DNA of 64,000 bases from Spirochaetota bacterium (GTDB lineage: Bacteria > Spirochaetota > UBA4802 > UBA5368). The stretch lies in NCBI GenBank assembly GCA_004297825.1, contig SCSX01000089.1:37559-101558 (forward strand), written 5' to 3'. Shown in pieces: positions 26,170-35,221 of this stretch; the first letter of the stretch is position 1; every line of letters begins with the position of its first letter. Under the pieces are notes generated by a model that worked only from the letters and a program-made list of their open reading frames with translations, had not been told where the DNA came from and did no database searches. The position numbers were made by a program, and so were the translations under genes.

Positions 26170-27054
26170 ATGGCCATACTCATTGACGGGAAAGCGGTCG
26201 CGGCGGGGATCCGCGAGGAGATCGGGCGCGAGGTCGCGATCATCAGGGAACGGCGGGGGATCGCGCCCGCGCTGGCGGTAGTGCTGGTGGGCGATAACCC
26301 GTCCTCCGCGACCTACGTACGCATGAAGGGGAAGGGATGCGAAGAGGCGGGCATCGGGTCGATTCAGCATTCCCTGCCGGCGGGCACGAGCCAGGAGGAT
26401 CTCCTCGCGCTCGTTGACCGGCTGAACGAGGACCGCGGGGTGAACGGTATACTGGTCCAGCTCCCGCTTCCCCCGCAGATAGGCGAGAGCGCCGTGTTGA
26501 ACAGGATAAACCCGATAAAGGACGTAGACGGGTTTCACCCGGTCAACGTGGGCAAGATGGTCGCCGGGGACGAAGACTGTTTTTTCCCCTGCACGCCCCA
26601 CGGGTGTCAGATTCTCATCAACACCGTGGTCAAGGACCTCAAGGGCAAACACCTGGTGGTCGTGGGACGCAGCAATATCGTCGGTAAACCCATCGCGAAC
26701 CTCATGGTTCAAAAGAACAGGTCGGCGAATTGTATAGTCACCATATGCCACACGGCCGCGCCGGATATAGGCTATTACACCCGCCAGGCGGACATTCTTG
26801 TCGTGGCCGCGGGAAAGGCCGGGATGATAACCGGCGACATGGTCAAGGACGGGGTGGTGGTCATTGACGTGGGCGCCAACAGGGTGCCGGACCCGAAGGA
26901 CCCCGCAAGGACCATACAGATCGGCGATGTTAAGTTCGACGAAGTCGCGGCGCGCGCCTATGCGATCACTCCCGTTCCCGGGGGCGTAGGCCCCATGACT
27001 ATCGCCATGCTCCTGAAAAACACGGTGAAGGCATTTCACCTCCAGAACGGATGA
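26170..27054 (+). CDS. folD: FolD bifunctional methylene-THF dehydrogenase/cyclohydrolase
   Basis: 294 residues, cytoplasmic enzyme of one-carbon metabolism interconverting methylene-THF, methenyl-THF and 10-formyl-THF. Signatures: GDNPSSATYVRMKGKGCEEA near residue 46 with the catalytic YxxxK, VNGILVQLPLPP, then KDVDGFHPVNVG, VVGRSNIVGKP (nucleotide binding), and TPVPGGVGPMTIAMLLKNT. It links biochemically to formate chemistry, though the FDH here is periplasmic. The GGAGATCGGAAAAAG leader gives the start. Confidence 0.96.
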   Translation: MAILIDGKAVAAGIREEIGREVAIIRERRGIAPALAVVLVGDNPSSATYVRMKGKGCEEAGIGSIQHSLPAGTSQEDLLALVDRLNEDRGVNGILVQLPLPPQIGESAVLNRINPIKDVDGFHPVNVGKMVAGDEDCFFPCTPHGCQILINTVVKDLKGKHLVVVGRSNIVGKPIANLMVQKNRSANCIVTICHTAAPDIGYYTRQADILVVAAGKAGMITGDMVKDGVVVIDVGANRVPDPKDPARTIQIGDVKFDEVAARAYAITPVPGGVGPMTIAMLLKNTVKAFHLQNG

Positions 27055-27213
27055 GGCAAAGAATAAAATCCATTCACTATAAAACACCGGGCAATGGTGA
27101 AAAAAGCCCGGTCGTGCTTCTTGTAAATCGAAATCAAAAAAATTCAGTTTATAAAAAAAATTTCTCGCTACGGAGTGAGAATGTAGTATATAGTGTAGTA
27201 GATATTGTTTGCA

Positions 27214-27624
27214 ATGGAATCGATAAACGCCTTTTTCAGAAGCATTTACAATACCCACGAGGAAGCCAATTCCCTGGTCCGCGAGGCGTTGGAGTATTTT
27301 CGTCTCAAGCAGGAGCAGGGCTTTATTGAAGGCGTGGAAGAATGCATTTTCCGGCTCGTCCTGGATGAAGCCGTTACGAACGCCGTGGAACACGGCAACA
27401 TGCGCGATCCCTCGAAAAGGATATGCGTGGTAATCACACCCCTGAAAAATAACGCCAGGATCACCGTGATAGACGAGGGAGATGGTTTCGGATATACAGG
27501 ACTCAGGAATCCCACGCATCCCGAGAACAAGCTCAGGTACGGGGGGAGGGGAATATACATCATGAAGAATTTCGGCAAGATTTCCTGGAACAAGCAGGGG
27601 AACTGCGTTTCAGTGATGATTTGA
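27214..27624 (+). CDS. RsbW-like anti-sigma factor kinase
   Basis: 136 residues from ATG (a TTG nine bases upstream is the alternative). GHKL ATPase motifs are complete: N box LDEAVTNAVEHGN, G1 IDEGDGFG, G2 GGRGIYIMKNFG. Proteins of this size are serine kinases that bind sigma factors or anti-anti-sigma proteins. No partner STAS or PP2C gene is adjacent. The ~150 bases upstream are unusually AT-rich and probably hold the promoter. A terminator hairpin follows at 27675. Confidence 0.82.
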   Translation: MESINAFFRSIYNTHEEANSLVREALEYFRLKQEQGFIEGVEECIFRLVLDEAVTNAVEHGNMRDPSKRICVVITPLKNNARITVIDEGDGFGYTGLRNPTHPENKLRYGGRGIYIMKNFGKISWNKQGNCVSVMI

Positions 27625-27674
27625 AGAAAAGGCGATACCGGGAAGGAATCTCCTCATCGGATGCACTGCATAAA

Positions 27675-27702
27675 AAACGCCGCGGAACGGTCCGCGGCGT
27701 TT
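27675..27702. terminator. Bidirectional intrinsic terminator
   Basis: A 12-bp stem AAACGCCGCGGA / TCCGCGGCGTTT with an ACGG loop. A-rich on the left and T-rich on the right, it can stop transcription of the anti-sigma kinase gene (plus) and of qrcD (minus). Confidence 0.75.
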
Positions 27703-27724
27703 CTATTATCGAAGTGCTAGAGTT

Positions 27725-28984
27725 CTACGAGTGGGTATGGCCTTCATCGTGACCGTGCTTTTCACTGTGCGGGAAAAGCGGAAAGTATTTGGCGAACCAC
27801 ATGTAGATGAGTGCCATGGTCGAAAGCCCTCCCAGGAACACGAACCATTCCTGGATGGTCGGATTGTACCCCACGAACGGTTTCCAGGGGAAATTCGGCA
27901 CGGACGAGCCATGGAGCACGGTAATGCTCTTGTTCATCACGATCGCCATGACGCCGGAAATCGCCCCGTAGATCATGTATTTTTCGACCTTGCGGAGACC
28001 GGGAATGACCAGGAATATAATCGCGCCGACGATGAATATGAATTCAAGCACGAGCATCCACAGCCCGTAATATCCGCCCCAGAGGGAAACGAAGGTACGG
28101 TCGAACTGGGGGGCGTAGGTGACGACCTGCGAGTAAACATCGTAGACGTTGAAGATGAAATAGGCGATCATCATGATCCCGGAAATCTTCGCGATGGACT
28201 GGAACGTCTCCATGGGGGCCGTTTCCTTTTTCATCACCTTGCCTGCCAGCCACGCGCACAGCAGCATGAAGGACGTCCCGCCCGCGGTCGCCATGACGAT
28301 CGCAAGGAAGAAGAAATGCGGCCTGAACCACTGGGCCTTGCCGTACAACACGCCCCACATGCCGCCGCCCAGGGAACCCTGGTGGAAGAAAGAAAGGAAC
28401 GTTCCCGCCGCGGCCATGATCCACATGAGCTTGTGCATGTAATGGCCTATCGCGTGGATGACGGGGTATTGGTCCAGGAGCTTGTGCGAGAGCGGAATGG
28501 GGACGAGCTCGACGAACAGAATGCAGAAATAGAGCGTCAGGCACCATACCACCTCGGTGAGCATCGACTGGGGCATGAGACTCATTCCCCAGTTGGGATA
28601 GGCGTACCCGAACCATGCGCGCAGCGGCTGACCGATGTCGAACACCAGGAACACCAGGGTGAACAGGTAGCAGAGAAACCCGAGGAGCACCGTGGAGTTG
28701 ATGATGGGTTCGAGCTTGTCGTTCCTGAAAATGTACAGCAGGAAGCCCGTGGTAAACGCGCCGCCGCCCAGCGCGACAAGTCCAAGGTCGCCGATAATCC
28801 ACTGGCCGAACGCAAACATGTTGTTCATATCGGTGTAGCCCAGCCCCCAGAACAGGATCTGGATGCCGAACACGATGAACCCGGCCGCGAGGAAGCCGAG
28901 CACCAGCAGCGTGATCCGGATGTTTTTCGAGTAGCTGTTCCACTCGGTGACGCAGAAATCGAATGCCATTTTAATATATTTCAT
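27725..28984 (-). CDS. qrcD: Qrc menaquinone reductase complex, NrfD-type membrane subunit
   Basis: 419 residues with about ten membrane helices, NrfD/PsrC/HybB family. This subunit binds the quinone. Typical stretches are FGQWIIGDLGLVALGGGAFT and LSFFHQGSLGGGMWGVL with the conserved helix histidine/glycine pattern. The C-terminus is a short histidine-rich tail (HSEKHGHDEGHTHS). It is the last gene of the minus-strand order cytochrome - MopB - ferredoxin - NrfD, which is the order of qrcABCD in Desulfovibrio. GGGAG lies 9 bases before the start. Confidence 0.85.
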   Translation of the reverse strand: MKYIKMAFDFCVTEWNSYSKNIRITLLVLGFLAAGFIVFGIQILFWGLGYTDMNNMFAFGQWIIGDLGLVALGGGAFTTGFLLYIFRNDKLEPIINSTVLLGFLCYLFTLVFLVFDIGQPLRAWFGYAYPNWGMSLMPQSMLTEVVWCLTLYFCILFVELVPIPLSHKLLDQYPVIHAIGHYMHKLMWIMAAAGTFLSFFHQGSLGGGMWGVLYGKAQWFRPHFFFLAIVMATAGGTSFMLLCAWLAGKVMKKETAPMETFQSIAKISGIMMIAYFIFNVYDVYSQVVTYAPQFDRTFVSLWGGYYGLWMLVLEFIFIVGAIIFLVIPGLRKVEKYMIYGAISGVMAIVMNKSITVLHGSSVPNFPWKPFVGYNPTIQEWFVFLGGLSTMALIYMWFAKYFPLFPHSEKHGHDEGHTHS

Positions 28985-29006
28985 CGTTCATGTCTCCCAC
29001 GTGGTA

Positions 29007-29825
29007 TTAAAACGCCGCCATCTTGCGGAGCCACTCCTGGCTGGAGAGGTAGTACACCTTGGGATTCGGGTAGTTTTTCTTGAGGTGTGCCTTCTTCGCC
29101 TCGTCCCAATTGTCGACCGTGTGCACCAGCCTGAACGCCCTCTTGTCTTTCGAGAGTTTGGAAACCTCCGATGCGGGATCGTTCAGGTCGCCGAACACCA
29201 TAGCGCCCGTGGGACAGCCCGCGACGCAGGACGGGGTGTACAGGACCGCGTTGATGTCCTTGACGCCCTTGGCGAGCATTTTGTCCCGCTCCCTCTTCCA
29301 GATGTGGCTGCAGAAGGTGCACTTGACAATCGTTCCGCGCGACGCTACTGAAACCTCGGGGTTGAGGGATTCCTTGAAACTGCCCTCGTGCTCCGGTTTC
29401 CACCAGTTGAACTGACGCGCCTCGTAGGGACACGAGGCTTGGCAATACCGGCAGCCGATACAGCGCGACCACACCTGGCTCACCACGCCGTCGTCGCCGA
29501 CATCGGTCGCCACCACGGGGCATACCGATACGCAGGGAGGCTTGGGATGGTCGGGATCGTTCCCGCCGCACTGCTGGCACATCTTGGGGATGAACGCCGT
29601 TTTTACATTGGGGTACTGCGCGTCCTTGTCCCTGTCGTTGGTGACTTTCATCACATCGAGGAATACTACCCGCTTGAGAATCTCGGAATCGTCCTCGAAA
29701 AGAGGCATGTTGTTTTCCTGGCTGCATGCGACCTGGCACTGCCCGCACCCGGTGCACTTGTCCAGATCGATGGCCATGCCCCATCTTCTTTTCATGTTGG
29801 TCTCTTTTTTCTTTTCCTGGGCCAT
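29007..29825 (-). CDS. qrcC: Qrc complex iron-sulfur subunit
   Basis: 272 residues from the ATG at 29825 (AGAGGTG six bases upstream; a start 14 codons earlier would overlap qrcB). Four ferredoxin-type cysteine groups: CTGCGQCQVACSQE, CQQCGG with a later CVSVCP, CIGCRYCQASCPYE, and CTFC with CVAGCP. It carries electrons from the cytochrome/MopB side to the quinone-binding subunit. It lacks an export signal and would travel with a partner or stay membrane-associated. The stop is 22 bases before qrcD. Confidence 0.87.
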   Translation of the reverse strand: MAQEKKKETNMKRRWGMAIDLDKCTGCGQCQVACSQENNMPLFEDDSEILKRVVFLDVMKVTNDRDKDAQYPNVKTAFIPKMCQQCGGNDPDHPKPPCVSVCPVVATDVGDDGVVSQVWSRCIGCRYCQASCPYEARQFNWWKPEHEGSFKESLNPEVSVASRGTIVKCTFCSHIWKRERDKMLAKGVKDINAVLYTPSCVAGCPTGAMVFGDLNDPASEVSKLSKDKRAFRLVHTVDNWDEAKKAHLKKNYPNPKVYYLSSQEWLRKMAAF

Positions 29826-29839
29826 TGTGTCACACCTCT

Positions 29840-31855
29840 TTAGCTGAGTTTCACGCTTGTGTACCACCAGTCGGCGGCGCCGGATACGGAGTCGATGTCA
29901 TTCGACATTATTAGCTTGGGATTCACGCCCTTGCCCTTTGCGTAGCTGGTATAGGCCTTGTGGCCGAAACCGAGCGGAACCGCCACCACGTCGGGGGCGA
30001 TGGTCTTGGTCAGATGCACCTTCACGCTCCCGACCTCGCCCCGCTTCGATTCGAGATCGACCCTTGAGCCCTCGGAGGCACCGTGCTTTTTCGCGGTCTC
30101 CGGGTTCATGAGCACCCACATCTTCCTGCCGGTGAGGGTCGTGTCGTCCAGGCCTTTGAGCACGTACGGGAAGGCAAGCCCGTCGCCGTCGCCCAGCAGC
30201 GCGGCCTCGAAGGGAATCATCGCCAGCGGGAAATCCTTGGCGGGCGCGAGCTTCTTGGGAAGCTCGGCGGCAAAGGCTTTCATGACGTCGGCGGGAATGG
30301 TGAGGTTTCCGGCCCCGCGAATCTCCGTTTTGCCTGCGGCGGCGATGATGTCCTTGAACGAATTCCACGCGAAGGCGGTATCGGACCCCTTGATCTTCTT
30401 CGCGATCTGGAGAATCGCGTCGGCGGCGTGCTTCGATTCCGTCTTCACGGCGGCGGCGTCCTTGCCCTTCGCGGCGGGAATCTCAAGCCACGAGAGGGTG
30501 GGGAAGATGTAGTCCGCGTACTGTGCCGTGTCGTTTATGAGCGGGAGGAAGGCGACCACCATCGCGGTCTTTTCCATCTTTTCCGCAAGCGGGGCGCCGT
30601 AGACGCTCTTGAATACCGGGTCGGCCTCGTTCACGAACAGAAGCTCGGGCTGAACACCGTTCTTGATGTAATCGTCAAGGCCGCTCTGCTTCTTGGCCTT
30701 CTTGATCGATTCCGCCGCGGCCGCGTCGACCGCTGGCTCACCGAGTCCGCCGTTCACCGCCACCTGCACGCCGCCCCTGCGGCCCAGGCTGCCGATGAGG
30801 CTGTTCACCGCCTGCACGGCGACGAACTCCGCCGTCGAGGAGGAAACGCCCCATCCGCCCCTGCCGGCCACCGCGACCGCATTGCCCGCGCCCGCAAGGT
30901 CCTTCGCGATCTGCTCGATCGCTTCGGGCTTGAGGCCGGTAAGTTGCGACACCTTTTCAGGGGTGAAATCCGCGTTGATGATCTTCGCCAGTTCGCCGAA
31001 ATTCGCCGCGTTGGAACCCCGTCCCATCTTCATGAGATAGTAGGCGATGCCCAGCGCGAGCGCCGCTTCGCTGCCGGCCTTGACGGGGACCCACTGGTCC
31101 GCTATGGAAGCGCTGCGCGTGCAGATCGTATCGACCTGTACGTATTTCGCCTTCCGCGCCTTCCAGCCCGCGAATACCTTGTTCATCCTGGACGGCTCGC
31201 CCCAGCCTTCCACGAGGCGGGCGCCAAAGCTCAGGATATAATCGCTGTTTTCAAAATCGTAATGAAGGGACCCGTCGATATCCTGGGTTGCCTTGACCGC
31301 GGCCGCCGAAAGAGTCGCGAGCCCAGGCTCAACGAAGCAGCTTGCGCTTCCCAGCGTTTTAAGCAGGCGCGCAAGGAGCTGTCCGGAGAGTCCCGCGTTC
31401 TGCCCGTTGATCGCGGCGATCGCGGCGCCCTTGTTTTCGGACTTGAGCTTTTCGGCCTTCGCGGAAATGTCCTTGATCGCCTCGTCCCAGCTCACCGGCT
31501 TGAACTTGCTGTTGCCCTTCCCGCCAACCTTCTTGAGGGGCTGGCGTATGCGCTCGGGATGGTACAGGAGCTGGAGGGCGTTTGCGCCGACAGGGCAGGC
31601 GCTGTTCGAGGTCTCGACCTTGACCGCGCGGTTGCCGATCATGCGAATCGAGAGATTGCACTTGTTGGAGCAGGACTGGCAGATGCTCGCGATGAATTTT
31701 TCATCGCCGCTTCCGGGTACGTACTGGTCCTGGGTCCATTCGACCAGCCACTGGAGGCCCAGGAAGGGAGCGCCGGAGAACACCGTTCCAACCGCCGTCC
31801 CGAGGACCGCGCCGCCCGCCAGTTTTATCACGTCTTTTCTTTCGAGTTTATTCAT
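29840..31855 (-). CDS. qrcB: Qrc complex molybdopterin-oxidoreductase-like subunit
   Basis: 671 residues. The N-terminus (LERKDVIKLAGGAVLGTAVG) resembles a Tat signal but reads RK instead of RR. Cysteines C59, C62, C66 and C87 form the usual [4Fe-4S] site of the MopB family. The rest follows the family: SWDEAIKDISAKAEKLK, later NAVAVAGRGGWGVSS, and a C-terminal KHGASEGSRVDLESKRGEVG domain. From work on Desulfovibrio Qrc, this subunit is thought to have no molybdenum. It is shorter than true catalytic members. It sits between the cytochrome and ferredoxin genes. Confidence 0.85.
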   Translation of the reverse strand: MNKLERKDVIKLAGGAVLGTAVGTVFSGAPFLGLQWLVEWTQDQYVPGSGDEKFIASICQSCSNKCNLSIRMIGNRAVKVETSNSACPVGANALQLLYHPERIRQPLKKVGGKGNSKFKPVSWDEAIKDISAKAEKLKSENKGAAIAAINGQNAGLSGQLLARLLKTLGSASCFVEPGLATLSAAAVKATQDIDGSLHYDFENSDYILSFGARLVEGWGEPSRMNKVFAGWKARKAKYVQVDTICTRSASIADQWVPVKAGSEAALALGIAYYLMKMGRGSNAANFGELAKIINADFTPEKVSQLTGLKPEAIEQIAKDLAGAGNAVAVAGRGGWGVSSSTAEFVAVQAVNSLIGSLGRRGGVQVAVNGGLGEPAVDAAAAESIKKAKKQSGLDDYIKNGVQPELLFVNEADPVFKSVYGAPLAEKMEKTAMVVAFLPLINDTAQYADYIFPTLSWLEIPAAKGKDAAAVKTESKHAADAILQIAKKIKGSDTAFAWNSFKDIIAAAGKTEIRGAGNLTIPADVMKAFAAELPKKLAPAKDFPLAMIPFEAALLGDGDGLAFPYVLKGLDDTTLTGRKMWVLMNPETAKKHGASEGSRVDLESKRGEVGSVKVHLTKTIAPDVVAVPLGFGHKAYTSYAKGKGVNPKLIMSNDIDSVSGAADWWYTSVKLS

Positions 31856-31906
31856 GGATTATCGCACTCCTCTTTGTTCAGGGTTTCTTGTGCTGCAAAC
31901 CGGGTA

Positions 31907-32422
31907 TCAGTCGTGGCAGACCATGCAGGCGTTGCTTATCTTGAGCGCGTCATGGCAGTCCATGCACTGGCCCATCGGCATTGTGCCCTTGATCTTGTCG
32001 GTAGTCGTCGAGTGCCCCTTGTCCCCGTGACACGACGCGCACCGGGCCTGTTTCTCGTTTTTCATGACCGCAATGTGGCTGAAATAGACGAGGTCCGGCT
32101 GCTGGGCGAAGGAAGTCCAGGGAACATCGGTGTCCTTGTAGTTGGCGAACATCGATTTCTCTTTCGCGGAGTTCCCGTCGTGACACATCTTGCACTCCGC
32201 AATGCTGGGAAGCCCTTTGAATCGTCCGTTGGATGAATATGCGTGGCAGGTTTCACAGTCGGCGCCGTACTTGTCGATGTGGGTTTTGTGGATAAACGGA
32301 ATCTTTTTCTCCGCCTGAACGTTCATCGCATGATCGCAGGCTTTTTGAAACACAACGAACGAACCGTAGGTGAAAATAATGAAAGGGAGGAAGAACAGCA
32401 GCAAAGATCGTGATCGTTTCAC
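31907..32422 (-). CDS. qrcA: Qrc complex multihaem cytochrome c subunit
   Basis: 171 residues, GTG start with AAGGAGAG upstream. One N-terminal anchor (LLLFFLPFIIFTYGSFVVF) is followed by five CxxCH haem sites: CETCH, CKMCH, CASCH, CMDCH and CMVCH, plus extra histidines (FIHKTHID, YFSHIAV) that can be distal ligands. The described Desulfovibrio QrcA has six haems, so this one may have one fewer. It would receive electrons in the periplasm, for example from formate dehydrogenase. First gene of the qrc operon. Confidence 0.88.
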   Translation of the reverse strand: MKRSRSLLLFFLPFIIFTYGSFVVFQKACDHAMNVQAEKKIPFIHKTHIDKYGADCETCHAYSSNGRFKGLPSIAECKMCHDGNSAKEKSMFANYKDTDVPWTSFAQQPDLVYFSHIAVMKNEKQARCASCHGDKGHSTTTDKIKGTMPMGQCMDCHDALKISNACMVCHD

Positions 32423-32465
32423 ACACTCTCTCCTTATTACTTAGAGTATTGATGCGGGTGCGACT

Positions 32466-32493
32466 ATATTAAAATTTTACTAAAAAAAGTTAA
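32466..32493 (-). promoter_or_regulatory. Candidate promoter of qrcABCD
   Basis: On the minus strand TTAACT (32488-32493) and TAATAT (32466-32471) are 16 bases apart, 44 bases before the qrcA GTG, inside a clearly AT-rich block. The -35 is weak, so this is tentative. Confidence 0.35.
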
Positions 32494-32576
32494 CAAAAAG
32501 TGAAGATGTGTAACGCCTGTTCGATTTTCCCGGCGGAGATTGGTGTGTCAACAAAAATATGGTAACGGCACCATTT

Positions 32577-35015
32577 TTATCCGGCGACAAGCCCCTTCGC
32601 GATTTTTACGCCCGCAACCGCGTCCGCCGCGTAGTGCGCGCCGATGCTCGCGGCGTACTCGGGTGTCGCCACTGCGCCGCCGATCAGCATTTTCACCCGC
32701 AGTCCCCGGCTTTCGATCATCCCGGCTATTTTTCCCATTTCTCCAAGCGTCGTGGTGAGCAGGGAGCTGAGGCAGAGCAGGTGGGGCCCGTGCTTTTCAA
32801 CCGCCTTCAGCACGTCTTCGGCGGGTATGTCCTTGCCCAGGTCGTAAACCTCGAACCCGTGGTTCTCGAGCATCATCGCGACGATATTCTTCCCGATATC
32901 GTGAACGTCGCCCCGCACGGTGCAAATGACTACCTTCCCCGCGCGCGGGGAGCCTTCCGTGGTGAGCAGGGGCTTCAGGAGGGCGAATCCTTTTTTCATG
33001 GCGTTCGCCGATGCGATCATCTGCGGGAGAAAATACTCCCCGCTGTTATACAGATCGCCCACCGTCCCCAGGCCCTTGATGAGCGCGCCGTTCATGATGC
33101 CGTCGGGGGGCTCGGTTGCGAGCGCGTCCCGCACGGCCGATTCGATCTCGTCCCCGTTGCCCTCGATGATGAGCCTTTCGACACGCGCAAGCGGGCCCTC
33201 CGACGGTTTCGACACGGCGGGGGCTGTATCGGACCCGCTATCCTTAAAGTTCCTGATATACGCCGTCGCCCCCGGGTCCCTTCCCGTGAGAAATTCATGG
33301 GCCAGCCGTTCTTCCACGGAGAACTCGCGGATGATCCGGACGGCCGACGGATTCACGATCGCCGCGGTGAGTCCCTTCTCCCGCGCCATGGTGAGGAACA
33401 CGGCGTTGATGTGCTTGCGCGCGGGCAGCCCGAATGAAATGTTCGATATGCCCAGGCTCGTCCGGATGCCCTTCCTGTAAAAATGCTCGATGACCGCCAG
33501 CGTTTCCATCGCAGCCCCCGGCTCGGCGCTTTCCGCGAGCATGAGCGGGTCGATGAACACGCGCCCGGGCTCGATCCCCGATTCCGCGAGTCTCTCGATG
33601 AGCCGCTCGCCTATGGCGATGCGCGCACCCGCCTCCCGGTGGACCCCCGTCTCGTCCAGGCAGAGCGCCACCACGAACGAACCGCAGCGCCGGAGCAGGG
33701 GAAGCACGCCCTCAAGGCTCCTCTCTTTTCCGTTTACCGAGTTGATGATCCCCACCCCGGGGTAGAGATCGAGCGCGGCCGCGAGCACCAGCGGATTGTC
33801 CGAATCGATCATGAGGGGGGTACGGACCAGGCCGCTTAATATGGAAATAGAGTTGCGCATGGACGCAACCTCGTCGAGCCCCGGTACGCCCACGTTGATA
33901 TCGAGCAGGTACGCGCCCTCGGCCTCCTGCTTCCGGGATTCCTCGCGCAAAAAAATGTTCCGGCCGGATTTGAGCTCCTCGGCGAATTTCTTGCGCGCGG
34001 TCGGGTTCAGCCGCTCGCCAATGTAGAGGGGACCGCCGTGCGTGGAAAGATCCAGTGTCTGGTAACGGCTGGTGATGAAGTGGTAGCTCACCCGCCCCGG
34101 CCGGGACGGTTCCCCGCAGGCCGTGCACCTCTTTTTCAGGGCGGCGATATGACCCGGCGTGGTGCCGCAGCATCCCCCGATCACCGCGATGCCCATTCTC
34201 GCGAACTCCATCGAGGTATCCGCGAACTCTTCGGGAGAAAGATGATAATGGGCGAGCCCGCCGGTAAATTCAGGCAGCCCGGCGTTCGCCCACACGGTGA
34301 GCGGGACGCCGATTCGCTTTAACTCGCCTATGGAATCGCGGTAAAGCGCAAGGATGCCGTCCGGGCCCATGCTGCAATTGATCCCCACGGCGTGGGCGCC
34401 GCACTCCGCGAGGGTCGCCAGGCCCGTAAAGATGTCGGTGCCGGTGAGCGTTTTCCCGCCCGGTTCGAAGGTCATGCTGCAGATTACCGGCAGGGGCGCG
34501 GTGTCACGGGCGGCGCGAAGCGCGGTCTTCGCTTCCAGGATGTCGTTCATGGTCTCGATTATGAAGATGTCGGCGCCCCCGCGCGCGAGTCCCTCCGCCT
34601 GGAGCGCGAAGGAGTCGTAGAGCGCGGATACCCGCGTTTCACCCAGCGGCTCGACGAGTCTTCCGCTGGGGCCGATCGACCCGGCGACCAGCGCCCCGCT
34701 CCCGGAAACCGCTTCGCGGGCGATGGCCGCCGCGCGCTCGTTGATCTCCCTGCAGGAAGAGGCCAGTCCATATTCCTCCAGCTTGAGCGCGCTTCCCCCG
34801 AACGTGTTCGTCTCGATGATATCGGCACCCGCGTCCAGGTATGCCCGGTGAATGTCGCGCACGAGGTCGGCCCGCTCGAGGTTGAGCGACTCGATGCACC
34901 CGCGAAACCCGGGCAGCGCCTTCATGATGATGGTGCCGGTGGCACCGTCGAGGATGAGGGGCGGGGAATCGCTGAGTCTCCCGAGAAATCTTTCTACGGA
35001 CGATCGTGATGGCAT
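32577..35015 (-). CDS. metH: Cobalamin-dependent methionine synthase lacking the reactivation domain
   Basis: 812 residues. Three modules: homocysteine S-methyltransferase (~1-300, zinc site GGCCGT near residue 281), pterin/methyl-THF binding (~320-580, with YIGERLNPTARKKF, then LDINVGVPG and LGISNISFGLPARKHINAVF), and the B12 module (~595-812, with DVHDIGKNIV near residue 703). It transfers a methyl group from methyl-THF to homocysteine. The C-terminal SAM-dependent activation domain of E. coli MetH is absent; such short forms exist, for example in Thermotoga. No cobalamin riboswitch was recognised upstream. Confidence 0.92.
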   Translation of the reverse strand: MPSRSSVERFLGRLSDSPPLILDGATGTIIMKALPGFRGCIESLNLERADLVRDIHRAYLDAGADIIETNTFGGSALKLEEYGLASSCREINERAAAIAREAVSGSGALVAGSIGPSGRLVEPLGETRVSALYDSFALQAEGLARGGADIFIIETMNDILEAKTALRAARDTAPLPVICSMTFEPGGKTLTGTDIFTGLATLAECGAHAVGINCSMGPDGILALYRDSIGELKRIGVPLTVWANAGLPEFTGGLAHYHLSPEEFADTSMEFARMGIAVIGGCCGTTPGHIAALKKRCTACGEPSRPGRVSYHFITSRYQTLDLSTHGGPLYIGERLNPTARKKFAEELKSGRNIFLREESRKQEAEGAYLLDINVGVPGLDEVASMRNSISILSGLVRTPLMIDSDNPLVLAAALDLYPGVGIINSVNGKERSLEGVLPLLRRCGSFVVALCLDETGVHREAGARIAIGERLIERLAESGIEPGRVFIDPLMLAESAEPGAAMETLAVIEHFYRKGIRTSLGISNISFGLPARKHINAVFLTMAREKGLTAAIVNPSAVRIIREFSVEERLAHEFLTGRDPGATAYIRNFKDSGSDTAPAVSKPSEGPLARVERLIIEGNGDEIESAVRDALATEPPDGIMNGALIKGLGTVGDLYNSGEYFLPQMIASANAMKKGFALLKPLLTTEGSPRAGKVVICTVRGDVHDIGKNIVAMMLENHGFEVYDLGKDIPAEDVLKAVEKHGPHLLCLSSLLTTTLGEMGKIAGMIESRGLRVKMLIGGAVATPEYAASIGAHYAADAVAGVKIAKGLVAG

Positions 35016-35157
35016 GGTGTATCTGCTCCGGTAGTTCAGGGTTCAGGCGTAGTGCAGCGGCTGGGGTCTGCGTACGATACCATTGCCCATAGTATCGTCA
35101 AGGCGCCGATTTGTCGATGGAATTTTTGTGTAAAGTGCCCGGGAATGCTCAAAGGCG

Positions 35158-35203
35158 CGCGAAACAGAAGGCGCGGATTCGAATCCGCGCCTTCTGTTTC
35201 GCG
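35158..35203. terminator. 46-bp perfect palindrome, probable terminator
   Basis: Two exactly complementary 23-base arms meet with no spacer at 35180/35181 (the core includes GCGCGGATTC then GAATCCGCGC). It starts 19 bases after the lipoprotein stop at 35222 on the minus strand. There is no clear T-run, so it is unusual as an intrinsic terminator; it may act as an mRNA 3' stabiliser. Confidence 0.6.
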
Positions 35204-35221
35204 TGATCGATAGAATAGGCC

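Noticed and set aside
30083..32236. 717-codon open frame antisense to qrcB and qrcA
   Set aside because: Opposite to strongly supported genes, with no recognisable domain or ribosome site.
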